Assembly: GCF_000485595.1 (NCBI RefSeq) | Contig: NW_014577766.1 | Coordinates: forward strand, 110,973 to 132,429 | DNA length: 21,457 bases | Origin: Priapulus caudatus | Taxonomy: Eukaryota > Priapulida > Priapulimorpha > Priapulimorphida > Priapulidae | Reading direction: 5' to 3' | Shown here: positions 20,228 through 21,278 of the stretch, piece after piece | Layout of the letters: every line of letters begins with the position of its first letter | How positions within the stretch are numbered: position 1 is the stretch's first letter | Notes under the pieces: generated by a model | The model's input: the letters and a program-made list of their open reading frames with translations, nothing else | What the model was told of the DNA's origin: nothing | Database searches by the model: none | Translations under genes and position numbers: made by a program

Positions 20228-21278
20228 TATTTTATAATAATTTCAATTAAACAAAAAAAAAACCATTATAACAAATATTATATTATTACAAATATCCTAT
20301 GTTTACAAATGATACACTATCACTAATTATTTCATCATTAGTTTATAATAATTTTAAAAATATATTAATATAACAGCTACCGCAGCCCGTGCGCTACTCT
20401 CTCTCGCACCTCCTTCTTTCCAAAGTCTCCTCCCGGGTTCATCGTCGCGACGACGCGAAACGTCGGCGCGGCAACCAACCGCTCCACCTCCCCGCCGCCG
20501 CCGTCGTCGTCATCGGTGGCGCCCCCACGCTCGGTGAGCAGCAGAGCACGCTCCGTCTCCAGCACGCTGTTCAGACGCTCCAGTACGGCATCGTCTGCTA
20601 GCGAGATCTCGTCAACGAGGAAGGTGGCGCCCTCTTTCATCGCGCGTACCAGCGGCCCGTCGCACCACTCAAACAGCTTCGTCTGAGCGTCGTCCTGTGC
20701 GGGGAGGGAGAGAGAGATGTCAGACATCTGAGATGCAAGACATCTGAGACATTGGCTGTGAGATGCGAGACATCTGAGATGTTGGCTGTGAGATGCGAGA
20801 CATCTGAGACATTGGCTGTGAGATGCGAGACATCTGAGATGTTGGCTGTGAGATGCGAGACATCTGAGACGTTGGCTGTGAGATGCGAGACATCGCTGAG
20901 ACATGGGCTATGAGATGCAAATTCTGAGATGTGAGGTGTGAGACGCGAATTCTGATATGTGAGACAGGAATTCTGAGACATCACTGAGACGTGAACTGTG
21001 AGACATGACTGTGAGACATGGATTCTGAGATGTGAGGCATGAGAAGCGAATTCTGAGACATGACTCTGAGACGTGAACTGTAACAGGCTAGTGCATCATG
21101 GAGGGGCGTGAATCGCGTGATGAGGGGAGAGACACATACCTCGATCGAGTCATGATGTCTCACGGGTCTCAGCCCGCCAAGGAAATCCGACGTCTCCGTG
21201 TGCATGTGGCAATTCACCGAGTACAGCTGCTGTCCTGCCAGTGCGGCAAAGAGCTGGCAGATGGTCGTCTTACCACAC
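116..21278 (-). CDS. MDN1: Midasin (AAA+ ribosome-assembly ATPase), central part, 31 exons, both ends outside window
   Basis: Midasin/Rea1 is a dynein-like AAA+ ATPase of the nucleolus and nucleoplasm. It uses ATP-driven movement and a C-terminal MIDAS domain to pull assembly factors (Ytm1/WDR12 and Rsa4/NLE1 types) off pre-60S particles. Seen here: 31 exons, 8026 coding bases, one continuous frame of 2675 codons after the first split-codon base. Landmarks in order are three Walker A motifs (CGKTT, GAPGVGKTS, GPQGCGKTS), three Walker B segments (FLVDEISLADD, WIALDELNLASQ, WLLIDNVNFC), their sensor and arginine-finger regions, then a long helical linker with family motifs such as TVRRDG, VQLWP, FWSST-like RLWSST, ELTEEQ, LLGSNLL, DWPDHP, WRKLELK, SPLGEFHARL and VEKTHRTL. 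AAA1-3, the acidic region and the MIDAS domain are not in the window, so no start, stop, promoter or poly(A) signal can be assigned. The identification is from recalled family sequence, not a search, but the order and density of motifs leave little doubt. Confidence 0.97.
451..860. repeat. 118-bp AT-rich tandem repeat, about three copies, third copy interrupted
   Basis: Copies start at 451, 569 and 687, each with AATATTAGTATTTT, an exact spacing of 118 bp. Each contains ATGTATTTTATATTTAGTTT followed by GTTAAGTATA. The third copy matches up to about 765, is broken by about 50 unrelated bases (766-814), then resumes with TATATATAGTGGTTATTACAAA. Lies in the intron 380-1006. Confidence 0.88.
932..971. 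repeat. Perfect 40-bp palindrome with flanking 7-bp direct repeats
   Basis: The left half is CAGGAGTTAATAAAGACAAA and the right half is its exact reverse complement with no spacer. TTATTAT occurs immediately outside on both sides (925-931 and 972-978), like a target-site duplication. The palindrome lies 35 bases inside the intron from the exon 30 donor. A CAG start resembles hAT-type ends, so a minimal terminal-inverted-repeat relic is possible. Confidence 0.9.
1007..1207 (-). CDS. MDN1: MDN1 exon 30 (linker, acidic loop plus conserved SPLGEFHARL helix)
   Basis: 67 codons, phase 0 at both ends, window residues 2521-2587. Acceptor TGTATTCCAG at 1208-1209 side, donor GTACCA at 1006-1005. The first half is strongly charged and low-complexity (runs of EEE, KEEEMEMEK). 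The second half, LISSLQQFVESSPLGEF followed by HARLDMLLAFHC, matches the midasin linker motif LVSTLQAFIEGSSLGEFHVRLQMLL. The acidic loop probably varies between species and the second half is the folded part. Confidence 0.93.
1208..1534 (-). other. Intron 29-30 of the window, no recognisable content
   Basis: 327 bases between exons 29 and 30. Donor GTGAGT and acceptor CCAG fit. AT-rich toward the centre; I see no repeat, RNA gene or coding segment. Confidence 0.75.
1535..1661 (-). CDS. MDN1: MDN1 exon 29 (linker)
   Basis: One base completing a lysine codon split with exon 28, then 42 codons, window residues 2479-2520, ending in phase 0. Acceptor ACCTGTGCAG, donor GTGAGT. The peptide CWNSCLDIVTETTKQKASKW leads into WFHVYTLVES, matching the human pattern CWSMSLDN...KHWFSIYQMLE. 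Small helical linker exon. Confidence 0.92.
1710..2222. repeat. Degenerate telomere-like CCCTAA tract in an intron
   Basis: On the plus strand this stretch is built from CCCTAAC, CTAACC, ACCTTAC and CACTAACC variants, most regular between about 2030 and 2215. It is C-rich-strand telomere-type DNA (TTAGGG on the gene strand) with many substitutions and inserted bases. It fills most of the 572-bp intron 1662-2233. Confidence 0.85.
2234..2424 (-). CDS. MDN1: MDN1 exon 28 (linker)
   Basis: 63 codons plus two bases, window residues 2415-2477 and the split lysine 2478. Acceptor CTGTCGCAG, donor GTAAGT. The peptide has LLVVIDRILGFSVASPVMRF, then GLELLLGKAQDWEQNAHRKV and IIEWRKLELK, corresponding closely to the human segment with LLVVMDRI, ILLAKAQDWEENA and WRKLELN. 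One of the best-conserved linker blocks. Confidence 0.95.
2425..2731 (-). other. Intron 27-28, no recognisable content
   Basis: 307 bases, AT-rich, donor GTATTA at its right end and acceptor GCAG at its left end. Nothing repetitive or coding found. Confidence 0.7.
2732..2973 (-). CDS. MDN1: MDN1 exon 27 (linker)
   Basis: Two bases completing an aspartate codon, then 80 codons in phase 0 at the end, window residues 2335-2414. Acceptor TATATTTTGCAG, donor GTATTA. Contains DKHLLGSNLLMCAILHNSVS, DIYHDPNV and LLGDWPDHPVLKL, equivalent to human RLLGSQLLACTLSHNTLF, DFYQHPNV and LLQDWPEHPALEQL. The exon end was fixed by the join HPVLKL to LLVVIDR. Confidence 0.95.
3153..3177. repeat. Short inverted repeat (10-bp stem, 5-base loop)
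   Basis: GAGTAGATTC, GATTT, GAATCTACTC: a perfect 10-bp stem in the AT-rich intron 2974-3424. No T-run follows and it sits inside a protein gene, so I do not call it a terminator. The rest of this intron is AT-rich with no recognised content. Confidence 0.75.
3425..3716 (-). CDS. MDN1: MDN1 exon 26 (linker, acidic then helical)
   Basis: 97 codons plus one base, window residues 2237-2333 and split aspartate 2334. Acceptor CACGACGCAG. The start EFADIAAGPTLGDDEDTT parallels human DFADILVQPTLEENKGTS. A loop METSDAEAEE follows, then a helical part ending DVVRRHARVM. The reading frame stays open past the donor, but GTGAGAG after ATGG gives the phase needed for DADVDKHLLGSN. That choice aligns with human FYPLMGVELNDRLLGSQ, so it is preferred over a later GTGAGG. 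Confidence 0.92.
3717..4681 (-). other. Intron 25-26, 965 bp, no recognisable content
   Basis: The longest intron in the window. AT-rich without obvious tandem structure. Two loosely similar stretches (AGTTAGGAACGAATTCATT near 3804 and CTTAGGAATAAATTCATT near 3916) are too short to call. An apparent frame of about 96 codons on the plus strand at 4631-4921 overlaps exon 25 antisense and has no similarity I recognise. Confidence 0.7.
4682..4769 (-). CDS. MDN1: MDN1 exon 25 (small linker exon)
   Basis: One base plus 29 codons, window residues 2208-2236, phase 0 end. Acceptor TTTTTTCGCCGCAG, donor GTAGGT. YKSQTHGQELTEEQ then EVEFRKRFPEFHK matches human YRSRNSRTALSEEEEEEREFRKQFP. The join upstream uses a GC donor (see 4956-4957). 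An internal AG (ATCTCAG, before ACTCACGG) could serve as an alternative acceptor, losing six residues. Confidence 0.9.
4956..4957 (-). other. GC splice donor (GCAAGT) of intron 24-25
   Basis: The gene strand reads TTCAA then GCAAGTGA. Cutting before GC leaves two bases, which exactly fit the one-base start of exon 25 and give SLFKYKSQTHG, residue-for-residue with human GLYRYRSRNSR. A GT four bases later (CAA then GTGAAT) is out of phase with the main acceptor and would give a stop; it only works with a weaker internal acceptor. Confidence 0.72.
4958..5128 (-). CDS. MDN1: MDN1 exon 24 (linker)
   Basis: One base, 56 codons and two bases; window residues 2151-2206 and split lysine 2207. The acceptor is a TAG (GAAATAG). 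ILMTSLEHTKNDAMDSG then LTQRNLKMLCCLFGKFAQEW parallels human LLMNALLYLRSHVLCKGELDQRALQLF...EW. It ends in a charged coiled-coil-like stretch (RRQEEAAKIKEQ). Confidence 0.92.
5361..5617 (-). CDS. MDN1: MDN1 exon 23 (linker)
   Basis: 85 codons plus two bases, window residues 2065-2149 and split lysine 2150. Acceptor TTCTTTTCCAG, donor GTGAGT. Starts MMYGVDMATQAVERQIG, matching human LQHGMRLVASELHTSL, and ends HDGNLLK. The ATG at the exon start is an internal methionine, not an initiator: the upstream exon reads in phase. Confidence 0.93.
5794..5925 (-). CDS. MDN1: MDN1 exon 22 (linker)
   Basis: 44 codons, phase 0 at both ends, window residues 2021-2064. Acceptor GTTTCCCCTTCAG, donor GTGTCT. KKASVSLSVLRAWLASQEKF then LLTTYPLYKDLVTPTGAAIY fits human SWQQSHHQFRKRLSEEYTFYPDAVSPLQASI. 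No ATG lies in frame, so a start-to-stop scan does not show this exon. Confidence 0.92.
6133..6170. repeat. (AAC)n/(AAT)n microsatellite
   Basis: AACAACAACAATAACAATAATAATAATAATAA on the plus strand, in the short intron 5926-6191 just beyond the exon 21 donor. Confidence 0.85.
6192..6644 (-). CDS. MDN1: MDN1 exon 21 (linker)
   Basis: 151 codons, phase 0 at both ends, window residues 1870-2020. Acceptor TTTCCTCATCAG, donor GTACGA. Begins IKEIETELKVRNWMHYLETG, continuing the YAQEE of exon 20 (human YVKEELHQLQCEWKTRNLSSQLQTG). A Ser/Asn/Thr-rich and acidic loop (about residues 20-45 of the exon) follows, then helices HPRVTHLLGRLEELR and FDFIVQDLRHYLGSIGSVGK, matching human HPHVRLLRQRMDRL and YESLVQEIHHYVTSIAKA. 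Confidence 0.94.
6655..6855. repeat. Degenerate AATGT/AATGC-rich simple repeat
   Basis: Plus-strand AATGTAATGTAATATAATG-type sequence with a 5-bp base period and many variants. It lies beside, and shares words with, the 28-bp array at 6911-7106, which probably grew from it. Confidence 0.85.
6911..7106. repeat. 28-bp minisatellite, seven full copies, open in all minus-strand frames
   Basis: GAAATGTAAG (or the variant AAAATGTAAG) recurs at 6911, 6939, 6967, 6995, 7023, 7051 and 7079, exactly 28 bases apart, each followed by CAATGTAACGTAATGAGC. Because 28 is one more than a multiple of three, each frame cycles through all three phases of the unit. The unit has no minus-strand stop in any phase, so all three frames stay open. 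The long apparent proteins here are an artefact of that. Confidence 0.95.
7150..7543 (-). CDS. MDN1: MDN1 exon 20 (linker)
   Basis: One base completing an arginine codon, then 131 codons ending in phase 0, window residues 1739-1869. Acceptor CCGCTGCAG, donor GTATTG. Leu/Arg-rich helices SSELVSLRRSIGHLTRCLLR and LIEESSLPADLAHAAAPL, then FLVGLAWAYLGLLEAQLLAP and DPAEKRKVKLRYAQEE, equivalent to human SLWVSLGLLQIQTWLP...DPAVKREYKLNYVKEE. The frame stays open through the downstream intron, but exon 21 similarity requires splicing at GTATTG. Confidence 0.94.
7637..8105. mobile_element. Pogo/Tigger-like nonautonomous DNA transposon (MITE), 469 bp
   Basis: The left end CAGTCCAACCTTCTTTATCC and the right end, read on the other strand, CAGTCCGACCTCCTTTATCC extend as terminal inverted repeats of about 25 bp (through CGGCCA) with two mismatches. 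Both ends are bounded by TA, the Tc1/mariner-superfamily target duplication. The TATCCGG-type ends resemble pogo/Tigger elements. There is no transposase frame. A CA microsatellite (7884-7920) lies inside. The neighbouring tandem-repeat copy shows the uninterrupted target (CATATAGTG at 8204-8212). Confidence 0.88.
7884..7920. repeat. (AC)n microsatellite inside the pogo-like element
   Basis: About 18 uninterrupted AC units, followed by a decayed tail GCAGGCATGCACGC. Confidence 0.95.
8416..8606 (-). CDS. MDN1: MDN1 exon 19 (linker)
   Basis: 63 codons plus two bases, window residues 1675-1737 and split arginine 1738. Acceptor TTTTTTTTTGCAG, donor GTTTGT. GPAALLQPVQTFSTITLLL, then LLEEKRRQFRQLSTLLWQN. 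Similarity to human (WVERTQQLQDISSMLWTN) is moderate; splice phases on both sides and position in the gene support it. Confidence 0.88.
8607..8916 (-). other. Intron 18-19, no notable content
   Basis: 310 bases. A short imperfect direct repeat (GAGCAATTCCTGCAAT near 8644 and GAGCTATTCCTGCAAT near 8745) is the only structure I see. Confidence 0.7.
8917..9075 (-). CDS. MDN1: MDN1 exon 18 (linker)
   Basis: 53 codons, phase 0 at both ends, window residues 1622-1674. The acceptor is a TAG (CTTTGATAG), the donor GTAAAG. SLYLRQEASTILVQHFQRLW then SSTATQGIDKWLAWQQ matches human LFNSMFMSFWSSTVTTNPEYWLMW. No in-frame ATG. An alternative acceptor CGTCAG 15 bases downstream would drop five residues. Confidence 0.9.
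9076..9568 (-). other. Intron 17-18, no recognisable content
   Basis: 493 bases with a standard GTGAGT donor. No tandem repeat, RNA gene or coding similarity seen. Confidence 0.7.
9569..9760 (-). CDS. MDN1: MDN1 exon 17 (linker)
   Basis: 64 codons, phase 0 at both ends, window residues 1558-1621. Acceptor GCATCTACAG, donor GTGAGT. VQLWPMTDHVSLLCQVDI at the start gives the conserved VQLWP (human RSVQLWPAMEYLAMLW). HTPASPGHLVNLARF resembles human YHTPVTPQELRDLW. The ATG three codons after VQ is internal. Confidence 0.93.
9761..10109 (-). other. Intron 16-17, no notable content
   Basis: 349 bases, AT-rich, with scattered GTACATA words between 9940 and 10020. Nothing coding or clearly repetitive. 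Confidence 0.7.
10110..11759 (-). CDS. MDN1: MDN1 exon 16, 550-codon GC-rich linker exon
   Basis: By far the longest exon: 1650 bases, phase 0 at both ends, window residues 1008-1557. Acceptor TTTTGTTTGCAG, donor GTAACT. KAKEIVEACVSSLDLLE at the start continues exon 15 (human KLVQALLEKHVSSL). TVRRDGVLLAHLLTRLS at exon residues 51-67 matches human STVRRDGQILVYCLNRMS. LRWRARFWDV near 357-366 and LLRLHWHWLE match human LRWRDRFWTV and LLALHWHWVL; FGRPPPHADV matches LGRPFPFKD. A 10-residue acidic repeat lies near exon residues 211-240. A glutamate run from CTC repeats (10158-10178) lies near the end. The strong Ala/Arg and GC bias makes the other frames look open; those are shadows. The length is close to the equivalent human segment. 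Confidence 0.95.
11040..11160 (-). repeat. In-frame 30-bp coding minisatellite (10-residue Asp/Leu repeat)
   Basis: Three full 30-bp units at 11041-11070, 11071-11100 and 11101-11130, plus a shorter degenerate one to about 11160. They are built on CAAGGTC. On the gene strand they encode CDNLDGDDLG, HNDLDRDDLG and HDDLDGGDRG. Being a multiple of three, the array preserves the frame. It sits in the linker where I recall no such repeat in human midasin. Confidence 0.9.
11760..12078 (-). other. Intron 15-16, no notable content
   Basis: 319 bases, AT-rich. A short CA/GT-rich stretch with CATGTACACACGCATGTACGC lies next to the exon 15 donor. No coding similarity. Confidence 0.7.
12079..12221 (-). 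CDS. MDN1: MDN1 exon 15 (end of AAA6 region)
   Basis: Two bases completing a glycine codon, then 47 codons ending in phase 0, window residues 961-1007. Acceptor GTTGTTTCAG, donor GTGTGT. GGSLAELLQSARLTVQHMQH then GASLPSAIYGACRDVYM matches human SVSTLIQTAILIVQYLQRGLSLDRAFSEACWEVYV. Helical lid end of the sixth AAA module, leading into the linker. Confidence 0.94.
12506..12629 (-). CDS. MDN1: MDN1 exon 14 (AAA6 small domain)
   Basis: 41 codons plus one base, window residues 919-959 and split glycine 960. The acceptor is a TAG (TTATTTTAG), the donor GTGAGA. Contains CDTKLMLHNLGLVGSVPSDY, matching human DLKVLLHSLGLVGNSVCD. No in-frame upstream start is needed. Confidence 0.92.
12892..13115. mobile_element. 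hAT-like nonautonomous element (MITE), about 220 bp
   Basis: Ends CAGGGTTCTCCAAG (12894) and its exact reverse complement CTTGGAGAACCCTG (to 13113), extended by AT on each side, make an inverted repeat of 16 bp. Subterminal ATAGCATGGCGGG and its near-inverse also match. ATTAT flanks both sides, but I cannot confirm an 8-bp duplication. Inside are a repeated GGCTATGATATTTA and a perfect hairpin at 13068-13092 (ATAGCCTGGCGG, one base, then its inverse). No coding capacity. CAGGG ends suggest hAT. Confidence 0.8.
13331..13532 (-). CDS. MDN1: MDN1 exon 13 (AAA6 after Walker B, sensor region)
   Basis: One base completing the serine of FCSPSV, then 67 codons ending in phase 0, window residues 852-918. 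Acceptor GTCATTACAG, donor GTTAGT. PSVLDRLNALLEPGGVLSMN and DFRLFLTMDPRHGEISRAMR then NRGVEI match human almost residue for residue. The sensor 1 position reads TMDP, not the MNP of AAA4; human AAA6 as recalled has SMDP too, so this is a family trait of a degenerate module. Confidence 0.96.
13547..13860. repeat. Degenerate 100-140 bp tandem repeat, about three copies
   Basis: AAACATGGCCGCCGAC (13554), AAACATGGCCGCTGAC (13654) and GGCATGATGGCAGCAGAC (near 13793) head three related blocks. Each has AGCAGACGACG or AGCAAACGACG, and the first two also share TGTGTAACAC. Spacings are 100 and 138 bp. Lies in the intron 13533-14082; no other content recognised there. Confidence 0.7.
14081..14082 (-). 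other. GC splice donor (GCAAGT) of intron 12-13
   Basis: The gene strand reads TTCTGCAG then GCAAGTAC. Cutting before GC leaves AG, which joins the T of exon 13 to give serine in NVNFCSPSVLDRLNALL, exactly the conserved Walker B extension. The only nearby GT (GTACGACC, four bases later) is in phase 0 and cannot join exon 13. Confidence 0.9.
14083..14245 (-). CDS. MDN1: MDN1 exon 12 (AAA6 Walker B)
   Basis: Two bases completing glutamate, 53 codons and two bases; window residues 798-850. The acceptor is a TAG (TTGTTTCTAG), the donor a GC. VFEWVDSVLVRALRAGDWLL then IDNVNFC matches human TFEWVDSMLVQALKSGDWLLMDNVNFC. The Walker B acidic pair DE is DN here, as in human, so AAA6 probably does not hydrolyse ATP. 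Confidence 0.96.
14501..14502 (-). other. GC splice donor (GCAAGT) of intron 11-12
   Basis: The gene strand reads ACGACAG then GCAAGTCATT. One base is left before GC, which joins AG of exon 12 to give glutamate. The GT inside (GTCATT) is in the wrong phase for exon 12, and an earlier GT (GTAACACG) would create a stop at the join. Confidence 0.85.
14503..14662 (-). CDS. MDN1: MDN1 exon 11 (AAA6 insert)
   Basis: 53 codons plus one base, window residues 744-796 and split glutamate 797. The acceptor is a TAG (TTGCTTGTAG). ADFNRHLEPLVADVEAVVVA continues FEQ of exon 10 (human FEQVDLIRPWRRLLEKVEGTVRALL); SQSVASLMQRWSDF follows. A helical segment between Walker A and Walker B of AAA6, less conserved than its neighbours. 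Confidence 0.9.
14705..15102. mobile_element. Fold-back / MITE-like element with repeated GCGTTCACACGA ends, about 398 bp
   Basis: The outer ends AGCTGCGTTCACACGAG (14705) and its exact reverse complement (to 15102) form a 17-bp terminal inverted repeat. GCGTTCACACGA also recurs directly at about 14795 and 14937, and GCGTTCACACG inverted at about 15056. AGACTGGTACCCG and its inverse CGGGTACCAGTCT (about 14837 and 14891) form an internal stem. AATAAGCCGCGTAT is directly repeated near 14994 and 15023. No coding frame. Family not recognised. Confidence 0.82.
15537..15665 (-). CDS. MDN1: MDN1 exon 10 (AAA6 Walker A)
   Basis: 43 codons, phase 0 at both ends, window residues 701-743. The acceptor is a TAG (GTGTTGTAG), the donor GTAATG. 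GPQGCGKTSVVHALARLAGR is a canonical P-loop, followed by LKVLAMNSGMDTTELLGGFE (human LKIMAMNSAMDTTELLGGFE). ATP binding is likely even though Walker B is degenerate. No upstream in-frame ATG. Confidence 0.96.
15922..16248 (-). CDS. MDN1: MDN1 exon 9 (AAA5 to AAA6 junction)
   Basis: 109 codons, phase 0 at both ends, window residues 592-700. Acceptor CTCTATCGCAG, donor GTAGGT. FDPSEHAGLVYAARMRTRDD fits human YDPGQHVFLVYGERMRTEED; VQVGHSFLARR fits VQLGYSVLSRG; LPTMEALMQCVDMRWMAIL fits LESIMKCVQMSWMVIL. It runs directly into the P-loop of AAA6 in exon 10. Confidence 0.95.
16581..16705. repeat. 25-bp telomere-derived minisatellite, five copies
   Basis: CTAACCCTATCCCCAACTCT followed by AATTC repeats exactly every 25 bases at 16581, 16606, 16631, 16656 and 16681, with one or two substitutions per copy. 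A decayed copy precedes it (about 16560-16580). The CTAACCCTA core suggests origin from CCCTAA telomere-type DNA. Lies in intron 16249-16780; the remainder of that intron shows nothing else. Confidence 0.93.
16781..16996 (-). CDS. MDN1: MDN1 exon 8 (AAA5 small domain)
   Basis: 72 codons, phase 0 at both ends, window residues 520-591. Acceptor TGTTGTTTCAG, donor GTGATA. VFVEPLTPGDLLFITRTLYP matches human VFVDPLTVIDMEFIASTLFP, and WGQKGAPWEFNLRDVFRWCD matches WGQKGGPWEFNLRDLFRWCQ. Directly follows the arginine-finger region of exon 7. Confidence 0.96.
16997..17396 (-). other. Intron 7-8: GA-rich stretch and AGGTCA half-site cluster
   Basis: 400 bases. An AT-rich part (17040-17140) is followed by a GA-rich run (17150-17200). 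At 17343-17372 AAAGGTCAGAGCGTCAGAGG continues into TCAAAGGTC, that is, several AGGTCA-like half sites including AGGTCA-A-AGGTC (DR1 spacing). The same word recurs across the exon at 17724-17755. Confidence 0.6.
17397..17717 (-). CDS. MDN1: MDN1 exon 7 (AAA5 Walker B, sensor 1, arginine finger)
   Basis: 107 codons, phase 0 at both ends, window residues 413-519. Acceptor CCTCTGCAG, donor GTGAGA. DVSDLFGADLPVEG, FAWRNGPLLEALEAGDWIAL then DELNLASQSVLEGLNACLDH (intact Walker B DE), VFACQNPLRQGGGRKGLPRS and FLNRFTQ (sensor 1 Asn and finger Arg). This is one of the most conserved parts of midasin. It has no in-frame ATG, so it is invisible to an ATG-to-stop scan although it is the clearest AAA signature in the window. 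Confidence 0.97.
17724..17755. repeat. AGGTCA tandem half-sites next to exon 7 acceptor
   Basis: AGGTCAAGGTCAAGGTCA, seven bases, then TAGGTCAAAG on the plus strand. The first three half sites are directly abutting. It could be simple repeat or a nuclear-receptor-type cluster; sequence alone does not decide. Confidence 0.6.
17810..18150. repeat. Direct duplication of about 48 bp within intron 6-7
   Basis: GTTACGAGCAGTTATAAATA (17810) and GTTATGAGCAGTTACAAATA (18103) start two copies that continue through TCTGAAATGA with about 10 substitutions. The intervening bases are not duplicated, apart from CACTAACAATGACAACAA, present near 18020 and after the second copy. The rest of the 522-bp intron is unremarkable. 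Confidence 0.8.
18163..18239. repeat. (CAA)n/(CAG)n tract and 15-bp repeat abutting the exon 6 donor
   Basis: CAACAACAACAACAACAGCAGCAGCAGC runs into three copies of a 15-bp unit AGCCTCACACCTGTC (the last mutated to AGCCTAACACCTACC). The last copy contains the real donor. On the gene strand the real donor is ACG-GTAGGT, and the repeats present CAG-GTGTGAG twice downstream. Those sites are out of phase with exon 7. Confidence 0.85.
18240..18460 (-). CDS. MDN1: MDN1 exon 6 (AAA5 Walker A)
   Basis: Two bases completing glycine, then 73 codons ending in phase 0, window residues 340-412. Acceptor CTCGTGTCGCAG, donor GTAGGT. YALHARTTCSNAQRVLRALQ then LSRRPILLEGAPGVGKTSLV gives a canonical P-loop, and LVRINLSEQT runs into DVSDLFGADL of exon 7 (human LVRINLSEQTDITDLFGADL). 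The frame continues open into the (CAA)n tract as a poly-leucine, which is not coding. Confidence 0.96.
18461..18740 (-). other. Intron 5-6 with C-rich low-complexity stretch
   Basis: 280 bases. Plus-strand 18590-18735 is strongly C/T-rich (GGGA-rich on the gene strand) beside the exon 5 donor GTGCGT. The several overlapping open frames there are composition artefacts. Confidence 0.75.
18741..18956 (-). CDS. MDN1: MDN1 exon 5 (between AAA4 and AAA5)
   Basis: Two bases completing glycine, 71 codons and one base; window residues 268-338 and split glycine 339. Acceptor GTCGCCCGCAG, donor GTGCGT. Starts SSSSADAGADRGVCLAFLAQ; a glycine run and acidic loop follow, then ITLTEEELVIEPFHLRRG, the conserved strand preceding AAA5. 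An alternative acceptor (GTAG, five bases on) would be out of phase. Confidence 0.92.
19125..19345. repeat. 20-bp purine-rich minisatellite
   Basis: GAGAAGATAAAATAAGAGAA repeats every 20 bases, near perfectly from 19201 to 19320 (six copies), flanked by related AGAGGAGAGGA sequence. On the gene strand it is a TTCTC/TTTTATC tract between the exon 4 donor and exon 5, in the intron 18957-19353. Confidence 0.93.
19354..19529 (-). CDS. MDN1: MDN1 exon 4 (end of AAA4)
   Basis: One base completing arginine, 58 codons and one base; window residues 209-266. The acceptor is a TAG (CACCTGGGTAG), the donor GTGAGC. CTVSIRDILSWVDFINCCAR matches human CVVSIRDILSWVNFMN; an acidic Gly/Glu loop follows; AVAYVHGACLVFLDGLGSG closes it. 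The loop is likely variable. Confidence 0.95.
19530..19896 (-). other. Intron 3-4, no recognisable content
   Basis: 367 bases, AT-rich with some TTCATTATT words near 19665-19700. No repeat array or RNA gene seen. Confidence 0.7.
19897..20096 (-). CDS. MDN1: MDN1 exon 3 (AAA4 arginine finger and small domain)
   Basis: 66 codons plus two bases, window residues 142-207 and split arginine 208. Acceptor TCTTCTTGCAG, donor GTGACA. LSPALRNRFTEIWCPQSNSN carries the finger arginine region; it continues ELSPALRNRFTEIWCPQ of the family. FLQWFTSSNVGKR leads into CTVSIRDIL of exon 4. Confidence 0.96.
20161..20227. repeat. (CAA)n microsatellite
   Basis: About 20 CAA/AAC units with one ACACC interruption, in intron 20097-20409 close to the exon 3 acceptor. 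It reads as poly-leucine on the minus strand and poly-threonine on the plus strand; neither is a gene. Confidence 0.95.
20410..20694 (-). CDS. MDN1: MDN1 exon 2 (AAA4 Walker B and sensor 1)
   Basis: 95 codons, phase 0 at both ends, window residues 47-141. Acceptor CTCCCCGCACAG, donor GTGCGA. LFEWCDGPLVRAMKEGATFL then VDEISLADDAVLERLNSVLE (Walker B DE intact), a loop with DDDDGGGG, then FRVVATMNPGGDFGKKE (sensor 1 Asn in MNPGGDFGKKE). Nearly identical to the human AAA4 core. The frame is open to the right through the 30-bp array, but that part is intron. Confidence 0.97.
20731..21070. repeat. 30-bp minisatellite, five full copies plus degenerate tail
   Basis: AGATGCGAGACATCTGAGAT continuing GTTGGCTGTG repeats every 30 bases at 20731, 20761, 20791, 20821 and 20851; looser GAGACATG/GAGATGTGAG copies run to about 21070. 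All three minus frames are open because 30 is a multiple of three and the unit lacks stops. It sits in intron 20695-21139, starting 36 bases from the exon 2 acceptor. Confidence 0.94.
21140..21278 (-). CDS. MDN1: MDN1 exon 1 of window (AAA4 Walker A, second half)
   Basis: One base of a split codon, then 46 codons ending in phase 0, window residues 1-46. Acceptor CTGCCCACCAG, donor GTATGT. CGKTTICQLFAALAGQQLYS then VNCHMHTETSDFLGGLRPVR matches human GETGCGKTTVCQVFAALANQKLYSVNCHLHMETSDFLGGLRPVR. The glycine-rich first part of the P-loop must be in the previous exon, to the right of the window. Confidence 0.96.

Noticed and set aside
20117-20326. Poly-threonine / poly-leucine frames
   Set aside because: Both come from the (CAA)n microsatellite in an intron.
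20377-20904. Separate gene starting at the ATG at 20904
   Set aside because: The amino-terminal half is the 30-bp intronic array; only the part after the acceptor at 20695-20696 is conserved midasin.
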